DNA from: Hanleya hanleyi
Lineage: Eukaryota; Mollusca; Polyplacophora; Lepidopleurida; Hanleyidae
NCBI GenBank assembly: GCA_036873755.1
Contig: JAVTVY010025309.1
Coordinates: 52,375-116,374 of the forward strand
Direction: 5' to 3'
DNA: 64,000 nucleotides
A program made the translations under genes and the position numbers. Below, one piece after another: positions 36,200 through 48,022 of the stretch; the stretch's first letter is position 1; every line of letters begins with the position of its first letter. Below the pieces are notes generated by a model. It was not told the origin of the DNA. It worked only from the letters and a program-made list of their open reading frames with translations, and ran no database searches.

Positions 36200-36661
36200 T
36201 TGGCGAAGCTAAATGCACATTCAGCGAAACGTCGTATGCCTGACGAAACGTCGTATGTAAATAAGGAAAGTCTCGTCAATTATATCACATCACTGCTATG
36301 CCATGTAAAAAGTTATGTATTATATTATATCATTCCTGCAGTGATGCTTAAATGTATATTTATTTTTTCCCAAAATTTTACAATAAACAGTAATATTCTT
36401 CCATACACGTTTGTTTCCGTGTCGGTGCTTTGGCGCAATAACGCTAAAAAATCTCAATCCAAAAGTTTTTTTTTAACCACATACCGTTCGATCGTCATGA
36501 CATTTCTTTATAGGATTAGTGAACCACAATATGCAGCATATATTCAGGAGTGTAAACGATTTCAAGAGACAACGGTACAACCCTTGAAACGCCAACTATA
36601 CAGAAATATGTCTTTCGTAGAGAAAAATACCCGAGTTTTTACTGCAAACGTCCGCAATTAA
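36200..36661 (+). other. Open stretch downstream of copy B gene (153 codons)
   Basis: Counterpart of 6955-7426, here uninterrupted. It contains a hydrophobic middle (VLYYIIPAVMLKCIF) and ends in QPLKRQLYRNMSFVEKN and a stop. It has no ATG at its start (an in-frame TAG lies two codons upstream of the first TTG). Only two bases of the last 148 differ from copy A. No family recognised; coding status doubtful. Confidence 0.2.
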
Positions 36662-38093
36662 AAGTGACTTATCACCAGAGTTGTTGAACTTTTGAAAATG
36701 GCTAGGGGTTTACAAAAATATATAATATTTTCATTATCACCATATCTGCCGTTAAACTGCATCAAACTATTATCACAAGGTATCATGTTTTAGTTATATA
36801 GAAAAATCTATGCTAATAGGTATACTAAATAGCCAAAGGCAGGCGAAATCCTAATTTTAGACGTCTGTCGACGCTGTTTCAATTCTCTTTCACAAATTCT
36901 ATAAAGGAGAGTACAAAATAAAAGCTGGATACATTTCTGTATGAAGTACAGCTTTCCCAGCAAAATTGAAAAATAACTTTTTGGTTTCACAAATGGTACA
37001 TATCCCAGGATTTGTTCTTGGTAACGAGCGTCTGGTCTGCGTCCATAATCCAGACCTATTCCATATAACAGCATTAGCACCAAATTAAAAACAAGAGCCC
37101 AAGGGTCTTCAATATACGCCCGTATATCTGGAATCACATTGGTCCAAATTTCAAGGTTGTTTAATAGCCTTGATTCCAATTGATAGCTAGCAATCCAGAA
37201 AAAGGTTACAATTTTGTGCTTCAGAAAATGTAACATATATCACATCTTATATATTGAATCATAATCTAAAATAAGCTTAACTCTTGGCAACTAGTTGACC
37301 TTGGAGCAAGAGCCGAGAGCTCACATATCCCACAATGGAATTGACAATAGTCAAACACAAGAAAATAGTAGTTTTTCTGCAAATGGATTTCTCTCAGACG
37401 AGAAAAAATTTCATGAAGGAAGAAGAAAGTGATGAAGTAAACCTTTGTTCTTCACTTAATATGAAGGTCATAAAAGACCCATCTCTCTGTTAAATTATTA
37501 ATTGTATGGTTTTTATTTCACAACAGTTTAACTAAATGTATCTGTTTCAAACATGGCAGGCAACTCCACAGGACAAATGCTATATACATGTAGGGGAGAG
37601 AACTCTGAATATTCCAACCTAACACATATAGTCAGCTAAACTTGATTCGGGTTTGGAGGACTGTGACCTTGACCGTTGACAAATTGATGTATGGTTCCTC
37701 TTTGCCATGCGAGTAAGGTATACTCTATATTTGGTACCAATCCATACCTTGAAACTAGAGATATCGCATGAACAACAAATGTTAACGGATAATGGACAGA
37801 ACCCAACATCGCATTACATGACCTCGTCTTGGACAGGCATATGAAAATGTGACTTGTAATGATTTCCTGATTTTGAGGTCACAGTGACCTTAACATTTGA
37901 CCTAAATTTTGGTACAAGACACATCGTCTTCCCTCAATGTATCAATGGACACAAAAATCATGATTTTTATGAATTTCATGCGTTTGGGGGTCACAGTGAC
38001 CTTGACGTTCGGCCTTGACCTACATTTTTGTACGTGACACATCATGTCTCCCTAATGTATCTACTGACACAAAAAAAAGTTATTTTCAAAGAT

Positions 38094-38106
38094 TTCTGGA
38101 ATCCGG
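38094..38106. repeat. Target-site duplication of 5S-SINE (left)
   Basis: TTCTGGAATCCGG, repeated exactly at 38345-38357. Confidence 0.9.
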
Positions 38107-38344
38107 GTGAGTGAGTGAGTGAGTGAGTAGGATTTAACGTCGTTTTCAACATTGTTTCAGTCATATCACGACGGTGCCTACATGTGCCAGAACACGAGAG
38201 TGTCCACAGTTCCTATTATTCTGGACACTGATCAGCCCAGCCAGTACAGCACTCGGTCACCCATCCAAGTATTGACCGAGCTCAACGCTGCTTATCTTCG
38301 GTGATCTGACGAGAACCGGTGTGCCCAACGTGATGCGTCGTACC
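38107..38344 (-). mobile_element. 5S rRNA-derived SINE
   Basis: On the - strand the element starts with about 90 bp that read as 5S rRNA: CACACCGGTTCTCGTCAGATC, AAGATAAGCAGCG (A-box region) and ACTTGGATGGGTGACC (C-box). An unrelated body follows (GTCGTGATATGACTGAAAC), then a short tandem tail that reads CTCACTCACTCAC. It is flanked by an exact 13-bp target-site duplication, so it is a full-length insertion of 238 bp. Established knowledge: SINEs with 5S heads form the SINE3 class and use the internal 5S promoter. Body fragments of the same family occur at 55271-55322 and 55414-55462. Confidence 0.85.
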
Positions 38345-38357
38345 TTCTGGAATCCGG
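38345..38357. repeat. Target-site duplication of 5S-SINE (right)
   Basis: Exact copy of 38094-38106, after which the nuclear-receptor-motif repeat resumes. Confidence 0.9.
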
Positions 38358-39975
38358 AGTCACAGTGACCTTGACTATTGACCTTGACCTAAATTTTGGT
38401 ACATGACAAAACGTCTCTCCATAATTTCTCAAGGGACACGATAAAATCATGATTTTTAACAATTTACCGATTTTGGGGTCACAGTGACCTTGACCTTTGA
38501 CCTTGACCTACATTTTGGTATGTGACACATCGTGTCTCCCTAATGTATCTACTGACACAAAAAAAAAGTTATTTAATTTCCTGATTTTGGGGTCACAGTG
38601 ACCTAAGTTGACCTTGACCTAATTTTTGGTATGCGACATTTCATTTCCCCCTATTGAATCCACTTACAATTTTTTTTTAATTTTTAATTATTTCCTAATT
38701 TTTAGGTCACACTGACCTTTGACCTTGATTCTGGGGTCACAGTGATCTTGACTATTGACCTCGATCTAAATTTTGGTACATGACAAAACAGCTACCCGTA
38801 ATTTCTCAATGGACTAAAAAAATCATGATTTTTAACAATTTCACGATTTTGGGGTCACAGTGACCTTGACCTTTGACCTTGACCTACATTTTAATATGTG
38901 ACACATCGTGTCCCCCTAATATATCTACTGACACAAAGAAATGTTATTTTTAATAATTTCCTGATTTTGGGGTCACAGTGACCTAAGTTGACCTTGACCT
39001 AATTTTTGATATGCGATACTTCATTTCCCCCAATTGAATCCACTTACAATTTTTTTTTAATTTTTAATTATTCCCTAATTTTTAGGTCACACTGACCTTT
39101 GACCTTGATTCTGGGGTCACAGTGATCTTGACTATTGACCTGGATCTAAATTTTGGTACATGACAAAACGGCTACCCGTAATTTCTCAATGGACTCAAAA
39201 AATCATGATTTTTAACAATTTCACGATTTTGGGGTCACAGTGACCTTGACCTTTGACCTTGACCTACATTTTAATATGTGACACATCGTGTCCCCCTAAT
39301 ATATCTACTGACACAAAGAAATGTTATTTTTAATAATTTCATGATTTTGGGGGCACAGTGACCTTTGACCTTCGACCTTGACCTACATTTTGGTATGCGA
39401 CACATCATTTCCCCTATTTGAATCCACTCACATAATTAGAAATTAGAAATTTTTAATGATTTCCTGATTTTTCAGTCACACTGACCTTTGACCTCTGACC
39501 TCGACCTACATTTAGTATGCAACACATCGTTCTCCCTAGGGCATCCACTCACCAAAAATTAGAACTGTAGATAGAAAACTGCCAACGATCAATGATTTCC
39601 TGATTTTAGGCAACAGTGACCTTTGACCTCTGGCCTCGACCTCAATTTTGGTACGCGACACATCGTCTCCACCTAGCATATCCACTCACAAAAAATTGCA
39701 ACTGTGAATAGAAAACGATCACAGATATAGACCGGACACGAACACTTCAGTGATTTCCTGTTTTGTAGGCCTGTGACCTTTGACCTTTGACCTCGACCTT
39801 CATTTTGGTATGCGACACATCGTCTCCCCGTAGGGTATCCACTCACCAAAAATTGAAACTATAGATAGGAAACTGTCCCAGATATAGACCGGACATGAAA
39901 ACCGGCAGACGGTACAGACGGACAGACGGACGGAAACCGCCATCACATAATACGTCCGCTTTTGGCGGGCGTATA

Positions 39976-40328
39976 AAAATGGATGATAAATTTCTGATAG
40001 CGTATTTGATTTATTACAGGAATTATCATGACCAACCATGCTAATTGTTTTAGTGGGATAACAGCCAATATGTACCTGTCTTCAGCCTCTGTAAATACAA
40101 CTTTCTGATTGGCACTCAAGTTACGACAGCGAAACCCATAAGATGGGAGAAGTTGAGGGAATATAAATACTGGATTGGTCCACATCAGCTCTTTGATCTC
40201 ATCTGTCAGCTTTGGTCCAACTGCAAATCGGAAATCATGATGTAACTGTCAATGAATTGAAACTTATCCGGGCTAAAGGTGAAATACAGAGGTTAACTTT
40301 TCCAATATTTGATTTAATGAATTGTAAA
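39976..40328. other. Short unassigned stretch
   Basis: Nothing recognised between the two repeats. Only short frames on both strands. Confidence 0.4.
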
Positions 40329-40640
40329 ATAAAAAATTTGAAAATCAATTTTCCTATTTCTAAGCTTAAACTTACCTTCACATACTTTATTGCTATCCTG
40401 TTCTTATGCGATTGCCCTATTGAAATCTATTACCACAGAACCAAAAATAGTCCCTGTAATGCCCACTGTCCATGCATGAGTACCCAGTTCCAATCTGTCC
40501 GACCACATCACTCCCTTCTTCTCTATTCAACGCAGAGTGAATAACCCATCAGCCATGTCAGCGGGGAGGCCGGGAGGGCCATCACAGTATGTGAAGGTAA
40601 GTTCAAGCTTAGAAATAGGAAAATTGATTTTCAAATTTTT
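40329..40640. mobile_element. MITE with inverted ends of about 55 bp
   Basis: The left arm (AATTTGAAAATCAATTTTCC, TATTTCTAAGCTTAAACTTACC, TTCACATACT) recurs as a near-perfect inverted copy at about 40587-40637. The arms enclose about 200 bp, including CCACAGAACCAAAAATAGTCC. The loop is also shared with the right-hand inverted arm at 47047-47222, tying it to the larger interval. Confidence 0.75.
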
Positions 40641-41520
40641 CATATTTCTTGCGCTGTAAAACTTACCTTCACATATTTTATTGCTAGAATATCAAAGCAG
40701 GACGGAGGGAATGAGTGGTCGAAAAGAGAAAGAATCTCAAGCACAGGCGAAGGGAAATACAGGACTCAGCGATGTAATCACAGGCCAGCAGTCCCAGGGT
40801 GTAGCAATCCCGTCTCAACAGCGTCCAATCCCAGAGGTGGTGACAGACAAACGTATCGCAAACCTCCAGATTACGGTCCTCAAATGTCGTCCACGGAAAT
40901 AACAGTCCAAAGGAATCAGGATGTCAGTACAGCCCTGATCCAATGAAGCAAAACCAACGAGAGTGAAACTGCCTCCGCAGGTACGTCCATGTTTGCGAAA
41001 TCAGAAGACTTGGAAAGCCAAAAGGTGAGGAACCGAACGGGATAAATTGACGCCGGCCCTGAAGTAGAACGAAAAAAAAAACACGTGCCTGCACGAGAGA
41101 GCTCTAACAGGGTCGATAACTCTGTCATCATTCATGATAAAATGTAGGACAGATTTGGGTTGACGAACTTCCGGAAGATTAAGTCATAAGGCGATTGGTT
41201 CTAAATGACAAAACTCCGGAAGTGTAGAACCCGTAGACCCGCTGCGATGACGAACTCCGGTTCAAAGTCCATGTATCACACGACAATGCATACACAAGCG
41301 AAGTCTGAAAAAAAAAATGACTTGAGAGACCATCAGCTGCACGAAGACATAGACAAAAGTCTCCCACATGAAGTATCTGCCGAACTTTCGCTGTAGCAAG
41401 GCACACAAGTTTGACAGTAAGCCGAAGTATAACACTCCGTCATCTATGATCACTGATGGTTATAAATTGATGTCACAGGCTGAAATACCATCTCAATGAC
41501 ATTGCATTGCCCAAAACAGC

Positions 41521-41985
41521 TCAGGAAATGCAACGTCGGAGTGGATCTCTATATATCCATCGGAAAAAGACGGAGTGTACAAACGACTCCATCCATCCAT
41601 CCTTCTCCAGGGAAGTGAAGAAAGATTTACGTGGTACGAAGGGTTGACACCTGAAACAATCGAATAACCCGAGAAATCGCATATAATCATACATACGTTG
41701 ATCGCTGAACAAGACATCCGCTCCTAACCGATACATATAAATCGGTTTCACGGTGAGGAGAAGAACTAGTTTGTATGGCGTCCTCGATGAAAACACCCGA
41801 GATGGAAGGACTTCTTTGTTCTGGTAGACGTATTCTATGAAGATGCTCTGAAGACAAGCCAAATCGTTTTGGAAAAAGACAAACCTGGCTGAGGAGGAAA
41901 CCGGAACTGGGTCAGATAACATATACTGATGTAACTGATCGTAACCGGTCACCGAATAAGTTGTCATCAGAGAAGCAGCGGCCAA
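41521..41985 (-). other. Unassigned 154-codon frame in inverted-repeat interval
   Basis: Open frame without recognisable domain. It includes SSARFVFFQNDLACLQ and TPYKLVLLLTVKPIYMYRL. A weak resemblance to the first arginine block of tyrosine recombinases was noted but not accepted. No start context or splice evidence. Confidence 0.2.
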
Positions 41986-44900
41986 AGAATGTGTCCTTCA
42001 GCAAGGTTGCGCCATGAAGGAAGCCAGACACTGCCAGTGGCTGCTGGGATCGTAATATGAGAATATAAACCGGAATCAGATGGTCCCTGGAATTTCCCAT
42101 AATTAATGCATCCGAGCTGGAGGTCTACGAGTAGCTTTCACCCGGTCCTAACTACCTGATCATGCTGATAGGGGGTCAGAAAAACCGGAAACGTTACAAG
42201 CTTGTAGTGACGATCCCTAAAAGCAGAAGCCACTGCAGAACAAATTACTGCTCCCCATGCTTGTTTATGAAGGTCAAAAGCAATGATAATGTCCGACACA
42301 AAAAAAGCGTTGGTTCTAGAGAACCTTGACTTCCGCAGTAACGAGATGACAGTCAATTCTCGAACCAACTATGTTCTTCAGCCTTCCCAGACGCAGACTT
42401 ACAAGGATGGCTTACACAGAGAAAGGAACACCGGTCAAAATTTTCTTCATGCAAATTTGAGCAGTACAGGTGAGATTTGACCTCCAAAATCCATTTAGGT
42501 GAATACTGGGATGAACACGTAAACACCACCACAATGATACCTCAGTCTCGGAAGAAGAGAACAGTAACACTACCGCCGGAATGAAGGCTCTTGTATATTA
42601 TCATCCGCTTAGAAGAGGAAAGACGGAATAGAAAAATAGATTCTGTGCTAATACAGAAACTGAAAATGTCTGGGAAAGCTCGATATGTGACAACCGTTCA
42701 TGTTGCTGAACTATCCCACTGCAAACTGAAGGAAACGATGACGAAGCGACACAGTCTCATACACCACTCTGGATACTTCCAGAGATCCGTCAAACCCGAA
42801 TTAGCCCTCCTCGTATAGAAAGAACGGAAATGACGAGGCCAGGGGTAGCGTATAGCAGCGATGGGGATGTAACCTCAAAAAGAATAGATAGAACGTAGTT
42901 TCTTCTGGTTACGTAACATCGGAGATGGTGTCCCCAAACCGCGGTGTTAGACTACGTCACCGTCGCGGAAAAGTCTGTCATCAATTCCACATTCTCTACC
43001 ACAAGTAGAGAAGATGAGCGAATACGATTTAAACATGAAAGGGTTTGAAAGAAACCAATCCGTGTCACACTGAGTCAGATAACATTTCCTGGTGTAACTC
43101 GAAGTGGAATACCAAGAGGATCGACCAAGATCCCAGAGGGAAAAAACTGTAGAAGATCACGTATTCTCAGGCAAGTACGATGTCTCCTCGTTTCATTAAG
43201 ATGACCAACTCAGCGAGCATTGTCAGAATTTTTTGGGGTATAGATGTGACGTACAAATAGTTGAACGAAACAAACCCAAAATTTTGGTTCAAAGTCATAT
43301 CCGGAGATGATGCTCCGTTCATGACATAACAGCAACACCCAATCGTGACGGTCTAAATAAATCATATGGACCAACGAGGAACCGGCTTGGACGGTAAAGG
43401 AATGCGCATGCACAAGGTTCGCTGCGGGCAGCCACTCACGGAGCCACCGTGTAAACTGCGGTAGGCCATGCTCTAGGGCTCGAGCATGTCTGTCTATGCC
43501 AGTACGGCGAAGTACCATTATCTAAAATCGATAATTTCAAATTTACCATGCATGAAACCTAATACAGACCAAACATATATTGTCAGCTAAGTCTGTCTTG
43601 ATTTCCTGGATGTAAACTTCATATTCTGTCTCAGAATAGCGAAGTCGGGAGGAAGAAATAAAAATAAAAAATAAAATAAAATACCGCGAGTGCATGGAGA
43701 TTTCCATAAAACATTGTCGAGAAGCCGCACGGAAAATATAAAATACTTACAGAAAATCCCTTCAAAATATATGGTTTTTTGGTATAGTTGAAGTACAGAA
43801 GCTCAGTTTATATTTCCATAGTGCGGATTACAATGAAATCATCGCAACAAACTTTATTTTTACATTTCTGTCGACCTGAACGCCACGTAATTCTTGGCGA
43901 TGACAGAAAAATGGCGTCTTCACTAGAACAGCTTGACCCAGTTGAAGGGCTCTGGCCAATGATCGCTTCGATGTAGGTCACGAGACCACGCTTATCCAAT
44001 CAAGGTAACCGATATCTCGATCAGCTGCTAGCATAACTAGAGAAACAGGAAAACCCCTCTTGCATATTTTCGATGTTATCGTCTGTTTGATTGGCCATCG
44101 GACGAATTCAAGGCTCTAATCAGAAACTATAAGGAATTCCCTTTCCAATGAGACGTCACACGCTACCAATGGCGGACGAAAAGTTGGAAAAGACCCGGGA
44201 GAAAGGTAGCTGAAAAAACCAGATTTTCTGCTGTAATTCCTCATAATTCGTCATTTCCAACACCGCAATTAACCAAAATACTGCAGTCTCTTCCAATAAA
44301 TTTTATTTACGCTGACAATTTGATATATTTCGGCATAAAATGAAATCAAATAAATGTTGACCGAACTATTATGGACCAGCTGCTACGTGAGGCAAATCTT
44401 GGCACACATGTATGAATGATATTTTCGCTTATGAAACCTGGGTTTAATAGTGTAATACATCGTAAAAATGAGAACTTCTGCAGTGCACCATAAAGAAGAA
44501 TCCAGAAACACTGACTGGACGACCCGGGTGAGGCTGTGACACTGCAAAATGAGTTATAATCTAGAGTGAAAACCGGAATGGACATCATACTGCTTACATG
44601 TAGCTGCAAAGTAATACAACAAGGTACCAAACTTGCTAGTTGATAGAAGTTGTAGACAAGAAGGAATGCTCTATGTAAGATAAGCAGAACTTCAGGCAGC
44701 TAGATTATACGAATAAACCACCTGTGGTCTCGAAACGGTAATAATAAAGTAGAGAATCGAAGTACCGTTATAACGTTTCTATACGCAATGTATTGCCAAA
44801 TTTGCCAAAGCAGAAACCATTGAAGCAATTAATGGAGTGGTCAAAAATCTGAATCCATAAAACAACAGTTCCGTTGTGACCAAAGTAGGCGTTTGCATGG

Positions 44901-45639
44901 TCGAAACCATTACGTAAAACTCCGTAGACGATGATCAGATGTCTTCACAACTTACGATAGTAAGTTAAGAGTGAACGAACGGAAATAACAAATGCCCCAG
45001 GGACTATAACTGACGAGCATAAAGTGAAGACGAGATACTCTCAATAGCTGCGTAATTGTCACCATAAAGTTGTTAATAGGGATCAGCAATATGGTGACAT
45101 AATCTGTACTTAACCTAACAGGACCGAAATGGAAGCGAAGATCTGCATAACCAGGAGTCAATTGTGATGTAAGACCAGCTGACTGATAACATTCCGAGTT
45201 GCCGGAAGTGGACAAGCAACCGAGACAATAGCAAACGATGAGCCCTGTAGCACCCCCCCCCCCCCACCTTCCGTAACGGACAGGTATGGGAGGATACAAG
45301 GCTGAGTAGGCAAGTTATTCTTATCGTAGAATAAACAGCCCGATAGAGTAGGCAGTTATTCTTTATCGTAGAATAAATAGCTCGGTGATACATCGTATAA
45401 TGTCAGTACAACCGGAAGCTGATGCCACGCAAGTTGAAACATGCGCCGCAGATAACTGGGCCGCAGATGCGGGGCTGTAGCCTTAACTTCCCATCTCGGA
45501 ATCGGTGCGTGGTATGACATAGAATACCTCACGGGTGGGTGAGAATGGAAGAAACACCCATCGTACCGGAAGACGAGTGTGACATAACAGGAGAAGTCAC
45601 ACGATGAGGTACATAATAGGAAGTAACTGCAACCGTAGG

Positions 45640-46357
45640 TGGAGCTTGCGCAGAAACAAAAGCGGAAGCCCCGTGATATAACGATGATACCGGAAGGTAT
45701 GTAGATACCGGGAGGTACAACGTTAATGGTTGCATGTAACTATCCGATGAAATCGGAATAAACGCAGACTGAAAGACGAGCCTACGTTGTTCCGTACCGG
45801 TTTAGCAGAATGAGGGGCGCTGATGATGTTAGATGTAGCAGAGCCCTCGATAAGTTCGGCACATTCAATAAATAACGGCGAGTTCCTGCAAACCCCAGCC
45901 CACACAATTCACCTCAGCAATCAGCAATTGCTGAGATAAATGCTGTGGCATAATTAGTTCACCTCAGCCATATTTAACATGGTGTTAAATAGGAATATTT
46001 TAATATGACATTATTTTTGCCGAGGTGACCTTTCTGAATTGTGAGGGCTGAAAACCGGAAACTGGAGCAATAACGACCGACCAGAGTGGTGTTATAACGT
46101 GTAGGTGCAATAAGTAGAGGTAGCTTGCGCCGGAACAGAAGCAAAAGTACCATTACATAATGACGATACCGCAAAGTATGTAGATACTGGAAGGTATGAC
46201 GTTAATGATTGCATGTTTCTATCCGCAGAGGTCGAGATAGACGTTGACCGAGAGACGAGCCTACGTTGTTCCAGTTCCGATTTAGCAGAACGAGGGGGGC
46301 GCTGATGATGTTAAATGTAGCAGAGCCCTCGATAAGTTCAGCATGTTCAATAAAGAA
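45640..46357. repeat. Duplicated 235-bp segment, copies about 480 bp apart
   Basis: 45640-45875 and 46120-46357 share GATACCGGAAGGTATGTAGA-type sequence, GACGAGCCTACGTTGTTCC, TTTAGCAGAA and GCAGAGCCCTCGATAAGTTC in direct orientation, with moderate divergence. A small palindromic element (45897-46049) has since inserted between them. Confidence 0.75.
45897..46049. mobile_element. Small palindromic MITE
   Basis: It starts AGCCCACACAATTCACCTCAGC. It ends GCCGAGGTGACC...GAATTGTGAGGGCT, an inverted copy with a 7-base gap. It contains a further CAGCAATTGCTG palindrome. It lies between the two duplicated segments. No target-site duplication is clear. Confidence 0.55.
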
Positions 46358-46744
46358 CAGGGATTATCCGCATAATCAGAAAGCGGATTAATAACAACCG
46401 ACGAGTGTGGTGTTATCACAGGTGCGGCAGACGTATACCTGTTAGATGGTAACGTGCGCTGATTAGTTGTTAAATTGTGTGAAAATGAAGAATCCTTGAC
46501 AGAGGTATTAGTCAAAAACTCTGAATTTACTAACCTGTATGAAAGGCCCGATGTAGGAAGTGACGTCACAGTTGTAGGGTCCAAGGTGGTCGTCAAGGTG
46601 AAGGTTGTCTCATCGACAAGACGACCACCCTCTTTGTCCCCCAACTCGGCCGTAACAATAACAGAATCAGCAGGAGGCGGGGATACGTTAACAACAATCG
46701 GCGAAATATTCAACAGAATAACAATCTTGAAATATGTTGTCGGG

Positions 46745-46833
46745 CCATGTTTCACATTCTGAACATTTGGCGTATTTGTCACACCAAACCCCCTGACACA
46801 GCGGACAGGCGGAGTGGGGATCTGTTGTCTGCT
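46745..46833 (-). pseudogene. Cysteine-rich zinc-finger-like fragment
   Basis: The - strand frame reads ACPLCQGVWCDKYAKCSECE, with the next cysteine only after TWPDNIFQD, then ends at a stop. The C-x-x-C...C-x-x-C arrangement resembles small zinc fingers found near the N-terminus of transposon-encoded proteins. It sits just inside the right inverted arm, where an element's first ORF would be expected. Family not identified. Confidence 0.35.
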
Positions 46834-47229
46834 TTTGACTTAGCACAAACTACGCAGAAGACAGAAGCCAACTTGGTTTTATTAGATTCTCAATCGAGAC
46901 TCCCTGATACGTGGTGAAGTCCAGGCCAGAATCAGAATTACAGTAAATCCTACATAATATCCAAGGTAAACTCCCAGGTAAATATCCAAGGTAAACACGT
47001 AGGTATTCTGTGGTAATCCAGTGGTAGAAGTAAAAATTTTCGGAATGGGAAGAAGTAAGTGACGTGGTCGATCACATGGGATCTGGGTACTCCCGCATGG
47101 GCATTGGGCAGTACAGGGACTATTTTTGGTTCTGTGGTAATAGATTACAATAGGGCAATCGCGTAAGAACACGATAGCAATAAAGTATGTGAAGGTAAGT
47201 TTTACAGCGCAAGAAATAGATGAATTCAT

Positions 47230-48022
47230 TCAGTAAACAAATTTGGAAAGGAAAATCGGAAAGATGACCAATCCTGAAAACATCTATGTCCCTTGATTTG
47301 GTACTGTGTAGTAAATTATGACGTCATCTAGGCTCCGGTTCATTATTTCAAAACTACTAACCCATGTTTTATTAAATATTGAAATTCTTTTGCATTTCAC
47401 CTTTAAGAAAATTCCAGTTGATAGATCAAAGTGCAAACAGCACCTGCTCATCTGGCAGTAGGAAGAACTGAAAGTAGCGCAATTTATTTCGGTGAACTGT
47501 AGTATACTTTCTTTTCGTGAACTGTTACACAACATAATTCATGATAATGACTCAACTGCAAAGAGGAAGACACAATGTCAACCTTATCAGTAGGAAATAT
47601 GGCAAACTCACGTCGCCTCGCCCTTGGCCTGGAATGTTCACTGGCACTGTGGGTTCGCGGTGGTGATCTGTCAAGCAGTTTCAGTGCACTGGGCAGGTTA
47701 CTCGTGTGAAAGGTAGAGTTGGTGCCTAATGGCATACATTGCCCAAATAAATGCAGCTCTCGCTATAAATACAATGAGGTAAAAAGTAATAGTCAATTTA
47801 CATATGTCTACAGTAATAAGTGATTGAACAGATTTCATGAAAGGTGAAAAGTAGTAATCGAATGATTCACTATTGGCTGAAACGTAACACAATAATAGGC
47901 AATACACATTTGCAATACAGATTTCTCTGAGCAATTATATTTCAATCCCAAGATGGAATTGTCTTTTAAAATTCATTGAAAATAAACCATCATGTGTTCT
48001 TGATCTTGATGAAATTCAAACC
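47230..48022. other. Unassigned stretch with weak membrane-type frame on the - strand
   Basis: The - strand frame 47934-47698 has a hydrophobic run (LTITFYLIVFIARAAFIWAM) after a possible acceptor (TTACGTTTCAG). An overlapping frame 47735-47484 (serine/arginine-rich, SPPRTHSASEHSRPRARR) ends at a possible donor GTGAGT near 47611. These could be exons of a membrane protein on the - strand, but frames do not join convincingly. Confidence 0.25.

Larger units (their letters stand above)
29479..37091. repeat. Segmental duplication, copy B (with cytokine-like gene)
   Basis: Direct copy of 1-7893. Offset is about 29.48 kb at the left end, 29.19 kb at the first exon and 29.20 kb at the right end, reflecting indels. 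It lacks about 250 bp present in copy A near 402-650 and has a longer ATT microsatellite at 36063-36084. The right boundary abuts the nuclear-receptor-motif repeat starting AACAAGAGCCCAAGG. Confidence 0.9.
37092..39975. repeat. TGACCTTGACCT-rich dispersed repeat with nuclear-receptor half-sites
   Basis: The element begins near AACAAGAGCCCAAGGGTC...ATACGCCCG and ends near CGGGCGTATAAAA, so ATACGCCCG/CGGGCGTAT are inverted at its ends. Inside are about ten degenerate units of 110-250 bp. Each has GGGGTCACAGTGACCTTGACC, TTTGACCTTGACCTACATTT, GGTATGTGACACATCG and TCTCCCTAATGTATCTACTGAC. No coding capacity. Seven copies of the perfect palindrome GGTCACAGTGACC are present, plus many TGACCTTTGACCT (direct repeat with 1-base spacing) and TGACCTTGACC boxes. 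A 5S-derived SINE interrupts it. Confidence 0.75.
40645..47222. mobile_element. 6.6-kb interval bounded by inverted repeats, degraded content
   Basis: The left end TATTTCTTGCGCTGTAAAAC (40650) and right end (AAGTTTTACAGCGCAAGAAATA, to 47222) are inverted copies. The right arm additionally matches the loop of the adjacent MITE (40369-40520) in inverted orientation over about 150 bp. Inside, GC content is higher, with frequent CCGGAA/TTCCGG words. Only broken frames are seen. The most gene-like are on the - strand: 46830-46745 (C-P-L-C-Q-G, C-x-x-C pairs), 43518-43210 and 41985-41521. They suggest a decayed coding element read right to left, but no domain is secure. Confidence 0.5.

Noticed and set aside
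38252..38344. Functional 5S rRNA gene on the - strand
   Set aside because: It is fused to a SINE body, ends in a tetranucleotide tail and is flanked by a 13-bp target-site duplication, so it is the head of a SINE.
45247..45265. C-run as a structural or regulatory element
   Set aside because: Plain homopolymer tract. Similar G/C runs occur at 13815, 51041 and 53454 and probably reflect simple slippage.
40645..47222. DIRS-type retrotransposon with inverted terminal repeats
   Set aside because: A frame near 41900 faintly resembles a recombinase arginine block, and inverted ends would fit, but I could not find a reverse-transcriptase catalytic box. Too weak to call.
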